Source: JAFGUF01 sp040883315 | GTDB lineage: Bacteria; Bacillota; Clostridia; Christensenellales; UMGS416 | DNA: 64,000 nucleotides | Reading direction: 5' to 3' | NCBI GenBank assembly: GCA_040883315.1 | Contig: JBFLKU010000015.1 | Location: 5,715 to 69,714 of the forward strand | In this document: positions 25,718 to 34,162 of the stretch, piece after piece | Numbering within the stretch: the first letter of the stretch is position 1 | Layout of the letters: the number at the start of each line of letters is the position of its first letter | Notes under the pieces: model-generated | What the model was told of the DNA's origin: nothing | What the model saw: the letters and a program-made list of their open reading frames with translations, nothing else | Database searches by the model: none | Position numbers and translations under genes: made by a program

Positions 25718-26710
25718 TTATCTAGTCTCGAACAGTGCGCTGCTTTTATCGATTTTATATACTATTTTATTTGCAACATAGACAAATATAAACCCTAAAA
25801 CCGATTGAAGGAAAGAAGCCGCTGATGAACGTCCTATGTCATTTAATTCAAGCAATCCTCTGAACACATAGGTATCTATGGTTTGGGTTGTTGAATACAA
25901 AAGACCGCTGTGCATAGGAACCTGATAGAACAGTCCGAAATCCGAATAGAATATTCTACCTATAGACAATAGAACCAATGTAATTATCATGTATTTTAAC
26001 GATGGCAGTGTTATATGGATGGTTTGCTTCCATATGCCGGCACCATCTACAACGGCGGCCTCGTAGTATGCCTTGTCTATTCCTATTAAATTGGAATAGT
26101 ACAGTATAGATGTGTAGCCAAATGACATCCACAGGTATACAATAGTTATTATCGCCGGCCAATACTTTGCCTGATTGTACCATGAGATCGGCTCCAAGCC
26201 GAAAATCGGTAATATGGATTTGTTTACGAATCCGTTGCTTGGGCTCAAGAATGCAAATACAATGTAGCTGACAATAACTGTGGATAGAAGGAAAGGTATC
26301 AGAATGATTGTTTGGCTGAATCTCTTAAAGAACTTTCTTCTAATACTATCTAGTGCTATTGCTACAAAAATACCCATCAAGTTTCCTAATATGATGAATC
26401 CAAGATTATAAAGAATAGTATTTCTAAAAATCAAAAGTGCATCATTTGAATTGATGAGGTACGAAAAGTTTGAAAGACCAATCCACGGACTTTTCCAAAG
26501 CCCAAGTGCATAGTTTACCTTTTTAAATGCAAGAAACAGACCTGCCATTGGCATGTAGTTATTTACAAGCAGATATATGAACCCGGGTATAAGCATTAGA
26601 TAAAACGGAAGATATTGCCTCATTTTGTTCTTGCTCATCTTTGAAGCTCTTTTCCTCGTTTTCTTTGCTATTATCAAGGTATTTGTTTTTTTGTACTTAT
26701 CTTGTTTCAT
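25718..26710 (-). CDS. Carbohydrate ABC transporter permease, LplB (MalF-like) type, module A
   Basis: A 330-residue permease with a basic N-terminal tail of about 30 residues, then about six transmembrane segments and an EAA loop (YYEAAVVDGAGIWKQTIHITLPSLK). GRIFYSDFGLFYQVP and the TQTIDTYVFRGL region are shared with the module B permease at 37525. The start at 26710 follows AAGGAGGG. First gene of the minus-strand permease operon and divergent from its binding protein, in contrast to module B, where all three are collinear. Confidence 0.92.
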   Translation of the reverse strand: MKQDKYKKTNTLIIAKKTRKRASKMSKNKMRQYLPFYLMLIPGFIYLLVNNYMPMAGLFLAFKKVNYALGLWKSPWIGLSNFSYLINSNDALLIFRNTILYNLGFIILGNLMGIFVAIALDSIRRKFFKRFSQTIILIPFLLSTVIVSYIVFAFLSPSNGFVNKSILPIFGLEPISWYNQAKYWPAIITIVYLWMSFGYTSILYYSNLIGIDKAYYEAAVVDGAGIWKQTIHITLPSLKYMIITLVLLSIGRIFYSDFGLFYQVPMHSGLLYSTTQTIDTYVFRGLLELNDIGRSSAASFLQSVLGFIFVYVANKIVYKIDKSSALFETR

Positions 26711-26793
26711 ATAAAATGTATCCCTCCTTATTCTATATAATAAATATTAGCTAAAATCATGGGAAAAAACTATCATATATCTGATAAATACTG

Positions 26794-26804
26794 TCACTTT
26801 TCTG
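26794..26804 (-). repeat. Inverted copy of the 11-bp motif in the divergent transporter promoter
   Basis: TCACTTTTCTG is the exact reverse complement of CAGAAAAGTGA at 26893-26903, 88 bases away. It lies on the permease side of the divergent region and may be an activator half-site for that promoter. Confidence 0.45.
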
Positions 26805-26892
26805 CTAAATATGCTATAGAAACCTATAAAATGCGATAATTCGATGAAATTTTAACAAATTAACGAACTCATTGCTTACATTGCCATAACAT

Positions 26893-26924
26893 CAGAAAAG
26901 TGATGATTTAAGACAGAAAAATGA
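26893..26924 (+). promoter_or_regulatory. Direct repeat spaced 21 bp, candidate response-regulator site
   Basis: CAGAAAAGTGA (26893-26903) and CAGAAAAATGA (26914-26924) start 21 bases apart, about two helical turns, the usual spacing for AraC-type activators. A further GAAAAA begins at 26936 in similar phase. They lie 84 bases or more upstream of the binding-protein gene. The adjacent YesN regulators are the obvious candidates to bind. Confidence 0.5.
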
Positions 26925-26976
26925 TAGATAATCACGAAAAACATCTGATATGATGATTCTGCGGACAAAATATGTT

Positions 26977-26990
26977 CGCGTATTAACGCG
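26977..26990 (+). other. Small inverted repeat in the binding-protein leader
   Basis: CGCGT-ATTA-ACGCG lies just before the ribosome site of the gene at 27008. It could form a leader hairpin or a protein site; there is no T run. Confidence 0.35.
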
Positions 26991-27007
26991 CTAGAAGGAG
27001 GAACGAA

Positions 27008-28546
27008 ATGAAAAAAAGAATACTAGCATTATTATTTATTTGCCTAATGTTGGCAACATCCGTTTTATCAGGTTGTAATAAAACAGATGGGTCTGATGTG
27101 AATTCAGACAGCAAAGAAACAGGTAGCAAGGATAAAGCATCAAACGACAGCGAAGAATATCCTGTTATCAGAATGAACTATGCTATTATCTTCTCAAATG
27201 AAGACGAAAAGATGATAGAGGATGCCCTAAATGAGATTATGCGTGAAAAAGCACATGCAGAAGTCGACTTGGTAGGTATCGAGTTCGCTAACTGGGTAAC
27301 TCAGCTGAACCTAATGCTTACAGGCGGTGATGATTCACTAGATATCTTTACATCATTCTGGTATACATCTGAAAGTAATTTAGTTTCAAACGGACAAGTT
27401 ATGGCTCTTGATGATTTAATTCAATCAGACGGACAAGGCATTTTAGAGCAGTATGCAGGATATGAAGATTATCTAAGCTGTGCTGAAATCGATGGTAAAC
27501 TATACGGTATACCAACAATAAACCCATGGGTATGCGAAAACTTATACATGACTCAAAGAGCAGACGCAGAAGCAGCAGGAATTGACTGGGATACAGTAAA
27601 CGACCTAGATTCTATGACTGATGCCATGATTACTTTGAAGGAAACAAATCCTGACAAGTACTATATTCCAGGATCAACAGAAACATATTGGGTTCCAAAA
27701 AGCATTGACTATTTGGGAGACATGAATTTGTTCGGAGTATTAACAGACCCAGCAAACAGCACTACTGTTGAAGATTATTATAAATCTGAATACTTCTATG
27801 ACTTTCTAGACCATGTAGAAGTATGGAAAGAAAATGGATTGATTAGCCCAGATCCACTGAGCAACTCAAACCCAACACTTTCTAACCTGCTTTACGGCAT
27901 AGCCAACGGCACACCAGGCTACAACTGGGATGCACAAATTGGTGTTGAAAATACTTCAGCTCAATTTGGAATAGACATGGTAGGAACAGCAATAAATGAC
28001 TGTTTGGCAACAAGTGGTGAAGTTACTACTTATATGTGGCACGTTAGCTCATTCACAAAGAATCCAGAAGCTGCTATGAGAGTTCTGAATGTACTATACT
28101 CTGATGCAGATGCAGCTCAAATTCTTGCAAATGGTATCGAAGGTGTTCACTATGAAGTAAACGAAAATGGACAAATGGTATATCCTGAGGGCAAAACTGC
28201 AGTTGACTTAACTTGGACAGTTGGCAGCTCAATGTATTTCCCTAACTCAACACTTTGCAAAACATGGTTCTATGAGCCAGTAGATTTGTATGAGCAAATG
28301 AAGGAAAAGAGAAACACAGTTGTTGTATCAAAAGCACTTGGTTTCCAATTTGACAGCTCAACAGTTGCAAACGAGATTACAGCATGTTCAAACGTTTTGA
28401 AGCAATACTACATGCCATTGATGTATGCTGAGGTGGATGTTGAAGAAACACTTCCGATATTCCAAAAAGCATTAGAAGATGCAGGTATTAACGTAATTAT
28501 CGCTGAAAAGCAAAGACAACTAGATGAATGGCTTGCTAGTCGTTAA
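27008..28546 (+). CDS. Sugar-binding lipoprotein of ABC transporter, LipO/family 1 type, module A
   Basis: A 512-residue lipoprotein: signal sequence with lipobox LSGC (Cys23), a Ser/Asp/Lys-rich linker, then a large cluster-type solute-binding domain (MTQRADAEAAGIDWDTVND, LTGGDDSLDIFTSFW). It belongs to the family that serves LplB/YtcP permeases, whose genes diverge from it here. It is a full-length paralogue of the protein at 35886; both end in KQ-QLDEW or KQMQLDAW. Aromatic residues are abundant and could stack on a sugar or aryl group, but the ligand cannot be read from sequence. AGAAGGAGG precedes the ATG. Confidence 0.92.
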   Translation: MKKRILALLFICLMLATSVLSGCNKTDGSDVNSDSKETGSKDKASNDSEEYPVIRMNYAIIFSNEDEKMIEDALNEIMREKAHAEVDLVGIEFANWVTQLNLMLTGGDDSLDIFTSFWYTSESNLVSNGQVMALDDLIQSDGQGILEQYAGYEDYLSCAEIDGKLYGIPTINPWVCENLYMTQRADAEAAGIDWDTVNDLDSMTDAMITLKETNPDKYYIPGSTETYWVPKSIDYLGDMNLFGVLTDPANSTTVEDYYKSEYFYDFLDHVEVWKENGLISPDPLSNSNPTLSNLLYGIANGTPGYNWDAQIGVENTSAQFGIDMVGTAINDCLATSGEVTTYMWHVSSFTKNPEAAMRVLNVLYSDADAAQILANGIEGVHYEVNENGQMVYPEGKTAVDLTWTVGSSMYFPNSTLCKTWFYEPVDLYEQMKEKRNTVVVSKALGFQFDSSTVANEITACSNVLKQYYMPLMYAEVDVEETLPIFQKALEDAGINVIIAEKQRQLDEWLASR

Positions 28547-28579
28547 TTAAGGTAAAATATTAGAACATTGTTATTTTGT

Positions 28580-28604
28580 AAGGGGTGTCGAATAGATACC
28601 CCTT
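28580..28604 (+). other. Intercistronic hairpin after the module A binding-protein gene
   Basis: AAGGGGT (28580-28586) pairs with ACCCCTT (28598-28604), followed by CAACAT and no T run. This is more like an mRNA-stabilising or partial-termination hairpin that keeps the binding protein more abundant than the downstream transporter. Confidence 0.6.
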
Positions 28605-28623
28605 CAACATAGAAAGGATAGAC

Positions 28624-29835
28624 ATGGAAAGTAATGCTTACAGTACAGAGCCATCAAAGCTTTGGAATAAATCATATATTTTTATACTGATGATAAGTGC
28701 TCTGAATGCATTTGCCTTCTTCATGATAGCAACGATTTTATCAAAATACTTGGTAGGAATCGGTACAACAATTACACTGGCAGGAATAATAGTTGGTCTG
28801 TTTTCAATAACGTCATTGTTTTCGAGACCGCTATGTGGATTAATGGCAGACTCACTTAATAATGTTAAGTTATTAAAGTGGAGCAATGTTTTTCTTGCGA
28901 TCGGATTTTTAGGTTTTGCATTTACAAAAAATATACCTCTACTTATTATATTTCGAATTTTAAACGGAATAGGATTTGCAATCGGGGGCACAGCACAGGT
29001 TGCATTAGCAACAAAATATATACCACAAAATAAAATGGGTGAAGGAATCGGATACATGGGGCTTGGAATGGTGCTTAGCTCGGCAGTGGCACCGGGAGTT
29101 GGTCTGATGATTGCGGACGGTTTCGGAATGGGAACCACATTTATTGCTTCATCAATATTGACAGTAGTAGCTTTTTTCTTTTTATCTTTTTTTAAGGAAG
29201 AGCAGAAAGAAACAAAGCGATTAGATTTGAAAAAAATAACTTTTAGTGACATTATTGCACCAAAAGCACTTCCATATACATTCGTAGCAAGCACATTTTC
29301 GTTTATTAATGGTATTATCGCGTCATATATTGTTTTATTTGCTGACGAAAAAGGCATTGTAGGAATTAGTTCTTATTTCACGCTATACGCCGTGGTACTT
29401 CTGGTAATACGCCCTATATCGGGAAAGATTATGGATAAAAAAGGTATTAGGGTTACGGTGCTGCCGGGGCTTCTGCTGACGGCTGTATCTATGTTTTTTC
29501 TCGGAAGGAGCTCGGCACTCACAGCCATTTTAGTAACGGGAATATTCCGTGCCATAGGTCAGGGTGCTGCTCAGCCTTCTTTGCAGGCGGGCTGCATAAA
29601 CAAAGTAGGCAGAAGCAAAAGCGGCGTGGCAACCAGCACATATTATCTCGGGGGAGATATTGGGCAGGGCATAGGGCCTATGATAGGCGGAGTAATACTA
29701 GCTCAAATTGCTGGGGTTGCAGGATATCGCATGCTGTTTGATTTGTGCGGTGTGTTGATGCTGATTGCTCTAGTATTTTTCTATATGGTAACGAGGAAGG
29801 AGAAAAAGACAGATGAAAAAACAGCCACTACCTAG
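28624..29835 (+). CDS. Major facilitator superfamily transporter
   Basis: A 403-residue protein with about 12 hydrophobic segments. The ATG at 28624 follows AGAAAGGATAGAC; a frame from 28585 would start inside the hairpin region. The conserved MFS loop between helices 2 and 3 reads FSRPLCGLMADSLNN, and its counterpart in the second half is RPISGKIMDKKG. Sequence resembles sugar- or drug-efflux type MFS proteins without a clear substrate. It is transcribed with the binding protein before it and overlaps the serine hydrolase after it by 23 bases. In this context it might export released acyl acids or take up free sugar; both are inference. Confidence 0.85.
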   Translation: MESNAYSTEPSKLWNKSYIFILMISALNAFAFFMIATILSKYLVGIGTTITLAGIIVGLFSITSLFSRPLCGLMADSLNNVKLLKWSNVFLAIGFLGFAFTKNIPLLIIFRILNGIGFAIGGTAQVALATKYIPQNKMGEGIGYMGLGMVLSSAVAPGVGLMIADGFGMGTTFIASSILTVVAFFFLSFFKEEQKETKRLDLKKITFSDIIAPKALPYTFVASTFSFINGIIASYIVLFADEKGIVGISSYFTLYAVVLLVIRPISGKIMDKKGIRVTVLPGLLLTAVSMFFLGRSSALTAILVTGIFRAIGQGAAQPSLQAGCINKVGRSKSGVATSTYYLGGDIGQGIGPMIGGVILAQIAGVAGYRMLFDLCGVLMLIALVFFYMVTRKEKKTDEKTATT

Positions 29836-31318
29836 AATCACTCCGGAAGAGGCGGGGATATCTAGCGAACAGGTACAAAAGTGCATTAAAGAACTAATGC
29901 ATGACAAGACATATATGAATGGATTTATGGCAGCTAGGCATGGGAAAGTTTTTGCTGAATGCTGGTGGGCGCCATATGGACCGGATATAGTTCATAGCAA
30001 TCATTCATTTGGCAAAAGCTACACAGCCACAGCAATAGCAATAGCAAAACAGGAAGGCAAGCTAAACTTTCAGGAAAAGATGGTGGATGTTTTTGCACAG
30101 GAGATAGCAGAGCGAAACATAGAAGTGCCTGATTTGATGAAAGAGATAACAATAGAGAATGTAATGACCATGACAAATGGAATGGAGCACCATCCGGAGA
30201 TGTCAGAAGACTGGATAGGTGATTATTTCCGAACGCCTATGAAATACAAGCCGGGAGAAAGATTTATGTATAATAGCTCTGGGTCATGTATGCTGGGTGC
30301 AATAATTTTGAAAAGATGCGGACAAAACCTGAAAGAATATTTAACCGAGCGATTATTTGAAAAAATAGGTATAGATACAGATAGATTTGTATGGCTGAAA
30401 TTTCATAACGGTATCGATGGAGAGCCTGGTACATTTGCAACAACAGAGGACAATCTGCGACTAGTGCTGCTATATATGAATGGCGGCAAGTGGAATGGAG
30501 AGCAAATACTTGATGAAGATTTTGTGAAGGCCGCACTTTCTGTTCATGTAGACACATCATATGCACCCGAGCAAAAGGATGGCAGATGCGGATACGGATA
30601 TCAGCTTTGGGCTTGCAGCATTCCGGGAGTGTATCGATTCGACGGCGGACAAGGACAGTACGGAATAATATGGCCGGAAAAGGAATTAGCTATATCTCTT
30701 CATGAGGGTGGAATATGCCCATATGGACCGCAGAAAACACTGGATGTGCTTTATGAAAATCTGCTTCTTAAGCTGGCTGACGAACCTTTGCCTGAGAACA
30801 ATCAGGCTTATAAGAATCTAGTAGAATACGAAAAAAGCATGGCTATGCCAAATGACAAGCCAAATGAAATAGAAAATGTATTTGATTTTAGCGGCAAATA
30901 TAAAATAATTGAAGGCAAAACATCTCCTTGGTTTGCAGTAGCACCGGGCAAGATAAACCTTTTTGAGATGTTTCAAGACACAGATAAAAATCCAAACATG
31001 GACGAGTTTGTTATAAAAACTGACCATGAAAAAATTACATTAATAGTTGATGACTATGCAGTATTTGAAGTATATTTTGATGGGAAAATGCGCCTGCATT
31101 ACACAGATAGTGTATATCCTGAGCTTGGTTACAATTGCTCTACCGCTAGGTATTTGGATGAAAACACGCTGAAGATTACAATCCACTGGATGAATGGATG
31201 GTTTGTAACGGAAATGACTCTTTCAAAAGATGGAGATTTGTTTGCCATAAACACAAAAAAGACAAGGCTGAGAGATGGGGACAATTGGATGGAAGAACAG
31301 GCAAAAGCGACAAGATAA
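29813..31318 (+). CDS. Serine hydrolase, class C beta-lactamase/EstB fold, with C-terminal beta domain
   Basis: A 501-residue protein. The S-x-x-K motif is S65-F-G-K68 in NHSFGKSYTA; the Tyr motif is Y-N-S in ERFMYNSSGS; FDGGQGQYGIIWP supplies the third catalytic strand. Residues about 345-490 form an additional beta-rich domain of the type found after EstB-like hydrolases. There is no signal peptide. It is a distant homologue of the protein at 17775 and part of the transporter operon, its start overlapping the MFS gene. A cytoplasmic esterase role is inferred from context; a peptidase role cannot be excluded. Confidence 0.86.
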   Translation: MKKQPLPRITPEEAGISSEQVQKCIKELMHDKTYMNGFMAARHGKVFAECWWAPYGPDIVHSNHSFGKSYTATAIAIAKQEGKLNFQEKMVDVFAQEIAERNIEVPDLMKEITIENVMTMTNGMEHHPEMSEDWIGDYFRTPMKYKPGERFMYNSSGSCMLGAIILKRCGQNLKEYLTERLFEKIGIDTDRFVWLKFHNGIDGEPGTFATTEDNLRLVLLYMNGGKWNGEQILDEDFVKAALSVHVDTSYAPEQKDGRCGYGYQLWACSIPGVYRFDGGQGQYGIIWPEKELAISLHEGGICPYGPQKTLDVLYENLLLKLADEPLPENNQAYKNLVEYEKSMAMPNDKPNEIENVFDFSGKYKIIEGKTSPWFAVAPGKINLFEMFQDTDKNPNMDEFVIKTDHEKITLIVDDYAVFEVYFDGKMRLHYTDSVYPELGYNCSTARYLDENTLKITIHWMNGWFVTEMTLSKDGDLFAINTKKTRLRDGDNWMEEQAKATR

Positions 31319-31353
31319 TTATACGGCATTAGCCATGAAAGGAGCACTGGTGT

Positions 31354-32310
31354 ATGTATGATGTAGTGGGACTAGGTGAAATATTAATTGATTTTACTCC
31401 GGCAGGCAGAACAGAAAATGGAATGAAGCTCTTTGAGCAGAATCCCGGAGGAGCGCCGGCGAATATGCTGGCAGTCATCAGCAAAGCAGGACTTAAAGCT
31501 GCATTCATAGGCAAAGTAGGCAAAGACATGCATGGGGAGTTTTTGAAAAGAACTCTTGAAGATATAGGAATAGATACCAGTCAGCTTTTGGTGGATGATA
31601 GTGTATTCACTACGCTTGCATTTGTGAGCTTAAATGAAAATGCAGAAAGGGATTTCTCATTTGCCAGAAAACCCGGAGCAGACACGATGATTCGCTATAG
31701 TGAAATAGATAAAAAAATGCTGTACAATACAAAGGTGTTTCATATAGGTTCACTGTCTCTAACGGACGAGCCTGCAAGAGGAACTACTATAGATGCGATA
31801 AAAACAGCAAAAAAAGCAGGAGCGATAATTTCATACGATCCTAACTATAGGCAGCCATTGTGGAAAAGCAAAGATACGGCGAGGATGCACATGAAGTCAA
31901 TACTGCCATATGTAGATATAATAAAGATATCTGACGAAGAGACAGACCTGCTTACTCCATATAATGACCCGCACAAAGCCGCAGAGTATTTAATTGAAAG
32001 AGGAATTAAACTTGTTGCGGTCACTTTAGGCGCAGAAGGCTCATATATTGCAAATGAAAAAAATTCAGTTTTAGTTTCTGGGTTTAGAACATCAGTTGTG
32101 GATACTACAGGTGCAGGTGATTCGTTTTGGGGCGGCTTTGTGTCTAGGCTCATTTTATCTGACAAAAAAGCAGAAGAATTAACTGCTGCTGAATTAAATG
32201 AATTCGGGAAATTTGGCAATGCAGTTGCCAGCCTGGCAATTGAAGGAAGAGGCGGAATTCCTGCTATACCGGATATTAGCAGAGTGCGAGAAAGGCTTAA
32301 AAGTGTTTAG
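31354..32310 (+). CDS. scrK: PfkB-family fructokinase
   Basis: A 318-residue ribokinase-family sugar kinase. N-terminal motifs GEILIDFTP and NPGGAPANMLA (30-40) are those of bacterial fructokinases, and DTTGAGDSFWGG at 250-261 holds the anion hole and catalytic base Asp256. It converts fructose plus ATP to fructose 6-phosphate. Last gene of the operon that begins with the binding protein at 27008. In a locus with two GH13_18 phosphorylases, fructose released by phosphorolysis is the natural substrate, which supports a fructose-containing sugar as pathway intermediate. 2-Keto-3-deoxygluconate kinase is a less likely alternative. Confidence 0.87.
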   Translation: MYDVVGLGEILIDFTPAGRTENGMKLFEQNPGGAPANMLAVISKAGLKAAFIGKVGKDMHGEFLKRTLEDIGIDTSQLLVDDSVFTTLAFVSLNENAERDFSFARKPGADTMIRYSEIDKKMLYNTKVFHIGSLSLTDEPARGTTIDAIKTAKKAGAIISYDPNYRQPLWKSKDTARMHMKSILPYVDIIKISDEETDLLTPYNDPHKAAEYLIERGIKLVAVTLGAEGSYIANEKNSVLVSGFRTSVVDTTGAGDSFWGGFVSRLILSDKKAEELTAAELNEFGKFGNAVASLAIEGRGGIPAIPDISRVRERLKSV

Positions 32311-32416
32311 AAAAAAATTTGACTAAAGATTTATTCATTATGTGAATATTTTATATCAGCACTTTAGTGTTTAATTGAATATAAATAGGTATATAGAAAC
32401 ATAGTAGAAGGAGAAC

Positions 32417-34144
32417 ATGATGGCTGCTATGAAGAAATCGTTTTTAAAACAGATATTATATTTTATGATAATTCTCATTTTTCTGTTGAGTTTTGTTTTA
32501 GTTGTATACTCAGCTTCGTCTTATTCTATTTTGACTAATCAGATAAAATTGGATTTGCAGAATTTCCTTAGCCTATACGGCGGCGAGCTGAAAGGCCGAG
32601 TAAACCAAATGGATACTGTTCTGAAAAATGTGCTGATACAGAATTCATCTCAGCTTCAGCTTCTAAAAAGCTCTGAAGAAACAAAAAGATACTATGCTAC
32701 ACGGGAAATAATGACGTATATACGCGATGTGGCACTTAGCAAAAGCGGAGTAGAGTGCATAGTGGTGGCAGACAACCTCTATGATATATGCTTGGATGCA
32801 CAGAGCAGCTCTATGACCTATTGGGATAAAGAAGCACTAAGAGATTTTACTAGAAAAAGTGCAGTGATAGATGATATGTCATCTAAATGGGGCTTTGCAG
32901 AGCTGAACGATAAGAACTATATATTCAAAATGTTTATATATAATGGACGTGCTGCAGCGGTATTTACCAGCACAGAGCAGTTTATGGCGACAATATCTAT
33001 AGAGGAATATGGCGACAAAATCTATTTACTTACTGATGGCGAAGGTGTACTGCAGGAGGTTGTAGGGGAATACGAAGAATCTAGAATTTTGGGTAGAAAA
33101 CTCAGCGATATAGACATGAATAATTCCTTCAAAGCAGAATATAAAATTGAAAATGGACAGATAATGCTATATAGTATTGTGGAAAGTGCCAGCATGTGGA
33201 AACAAACAAAGCTGAGCATGGGGGCGATGCTGGGCATACTTTTGCTATCCATTGTTTTTGGTCTTCTTTTAATCAGATATATACAAAGAGAAATGATATA
33301 TCCCATGAAGAAAATGGCAGAGGGAATGAAAAATGTTGATGAGGGCGAATACACTTTGCATTTTGAGGGTGAATACAGAACTGAAGAGTTCACACACCTT
33401 AAAGATTCGTTCAACAAATTGATGGATGAAATTGTAGGACTGAAGATAAAATCATATGAAAAAATAATTGAGCTGAAGGATTCACAGCTAAAAATTATAA
33501 GGCTGCAGATGAAGCCACATTTCTTTCTGAATGCAATTAATACAATAAACAGCCTGGGAAGCATGGGCAAGACCAAGCAGCAAAACGAATATATTGATGC
33601 TTTGTCAAAAAATATTAGATATATGTTCAAGTCTAGCCTGCACACTGTGACGCTAAGAGAAGAAATTCGGCATGTTGAAAATTATTTTAAAATGCAGGAG
33701 CTGAAATATCCCAATAGCACTTTCCACTATATTCATGCACAGGAAGAGGAACTGGAATGGAAGATTCCTCAAATGATAATACAGACATTTGTAGAGAATG
33801 AATTTAAACACGCACTTTCAACGGATTATATTCTTAGTATATTAATAAAAGTAAGCAAAAGAATATATAAAAATGAAGAGATGCTGGTGATAGAAATAGA
33901 AGATGACGGAAAGGGATATCCGCAGGATGTGATAGACTATATGAACGGCAGTGAAGTGTACACTGAAAATGCGGGCAGCAGAATAGGGCTTTGGAGCATT
34001 AAAAACATGATGGAAATAATGTACGAAAGAGACGATTTGATTGAAATATACAATATTGAACCACATGGATGCAAAAGCAAAATATATGTGCCTGAAAAAC
34101 CACTGCACGAAGTAAGCGACGCCGAAAATAACAAGACAAGCTAA
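32417..34144 (+). CDS. YesM-type membrane sensor histidine kinase, module B
   Basis: A 575-residue kinase: transmembrane segments at about 12-34 and 268-288, an extracellular sensor of about 230 residues, a HAMP linker at about 290-345, phospho-acceptor His368 in RLQMKPHFFLN, N-box IIQTFVENEFKHA and EDDGKGYP. Start ATG at 32417 follows AAGGAGAAC; ATGs three residues apart make 32429 a possible alternative. It heads the second regulatory operon, with the response regulator 18 bases downstream. It probably senses the same class of glycoside as the module A kinase, since the transporters are paralogous. Confidence 0.92.
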   Translation: MMAAMKKSFLKQILYFMIILIFLLSFVLVVYSASSYSILTNQIKLDLQNFLSLYGGELKGRVNQMDTVLKNVLIQNSSQLQLLKSSEETKRYYATREIMTYIRDVALSKSGVECIVVADNLYDICLDAQSSSMTYWDKEALRDFTRKSAVIDDMSSKWGFAELNDKNYIFKMFIYNGRAAAVFTSTEQFMATISIEEYGDKIYLLTDGEGVLQEVVGEYEESRILGRKLSDIDMNNSFKAEYKIENGQIMLYSIVESASMWKQTKLSMGAMLGILLLSIVFGLLLIRYIQREMIYPMKKMAEGMKNVDEGEYTLHFEGEYRTEEFTHLKDSFNKLMDEIVGLKIKSYEKIIELKDSQLKIIRLQMKPHFFLNAINTINSLGSMGKTKQQNEYIDALSKNIRYMFKSSLHTVTLREEIRHVENYFKMQELKYPNSTFHYIHAQEEELEWKIPQMIIQTFVENEFKHALSTDYILSILIKVSKRIYKNEEMLVIEIEDDGKGYPQDVIDYMNGSEVYTENAGSRIGLWSIKNMMEIMYERDDLIEIYNIEPHGCKSKIYVPEKPLHEVSDAENNKTS

Positions 34145-34162
34145 TAGACGCAGGAGGAGAAG

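Noticed and set aside
28638..29357. A 239-codon open frame on the minus strand
   Set aside because: It is fully inside the MFS gene, has no ribosome site and its translation has no domain signature; it arises from codon bias of the plus-strand gene.
17775..31318. Beta-lactam resistance from the two beta-lactamase-fold genes
   Set aside because: Both lack signal peptides and are embedded in sugar/esterase operons; EstB-type esterase or peptidase activity is far more likely.
33022..33645. A 207-codon minus-strand frame inside the module B kinase gene
   Set aside because: It lies within a well-supported kinase gene, contains no recognised motif and has no promoter or ribosome site.
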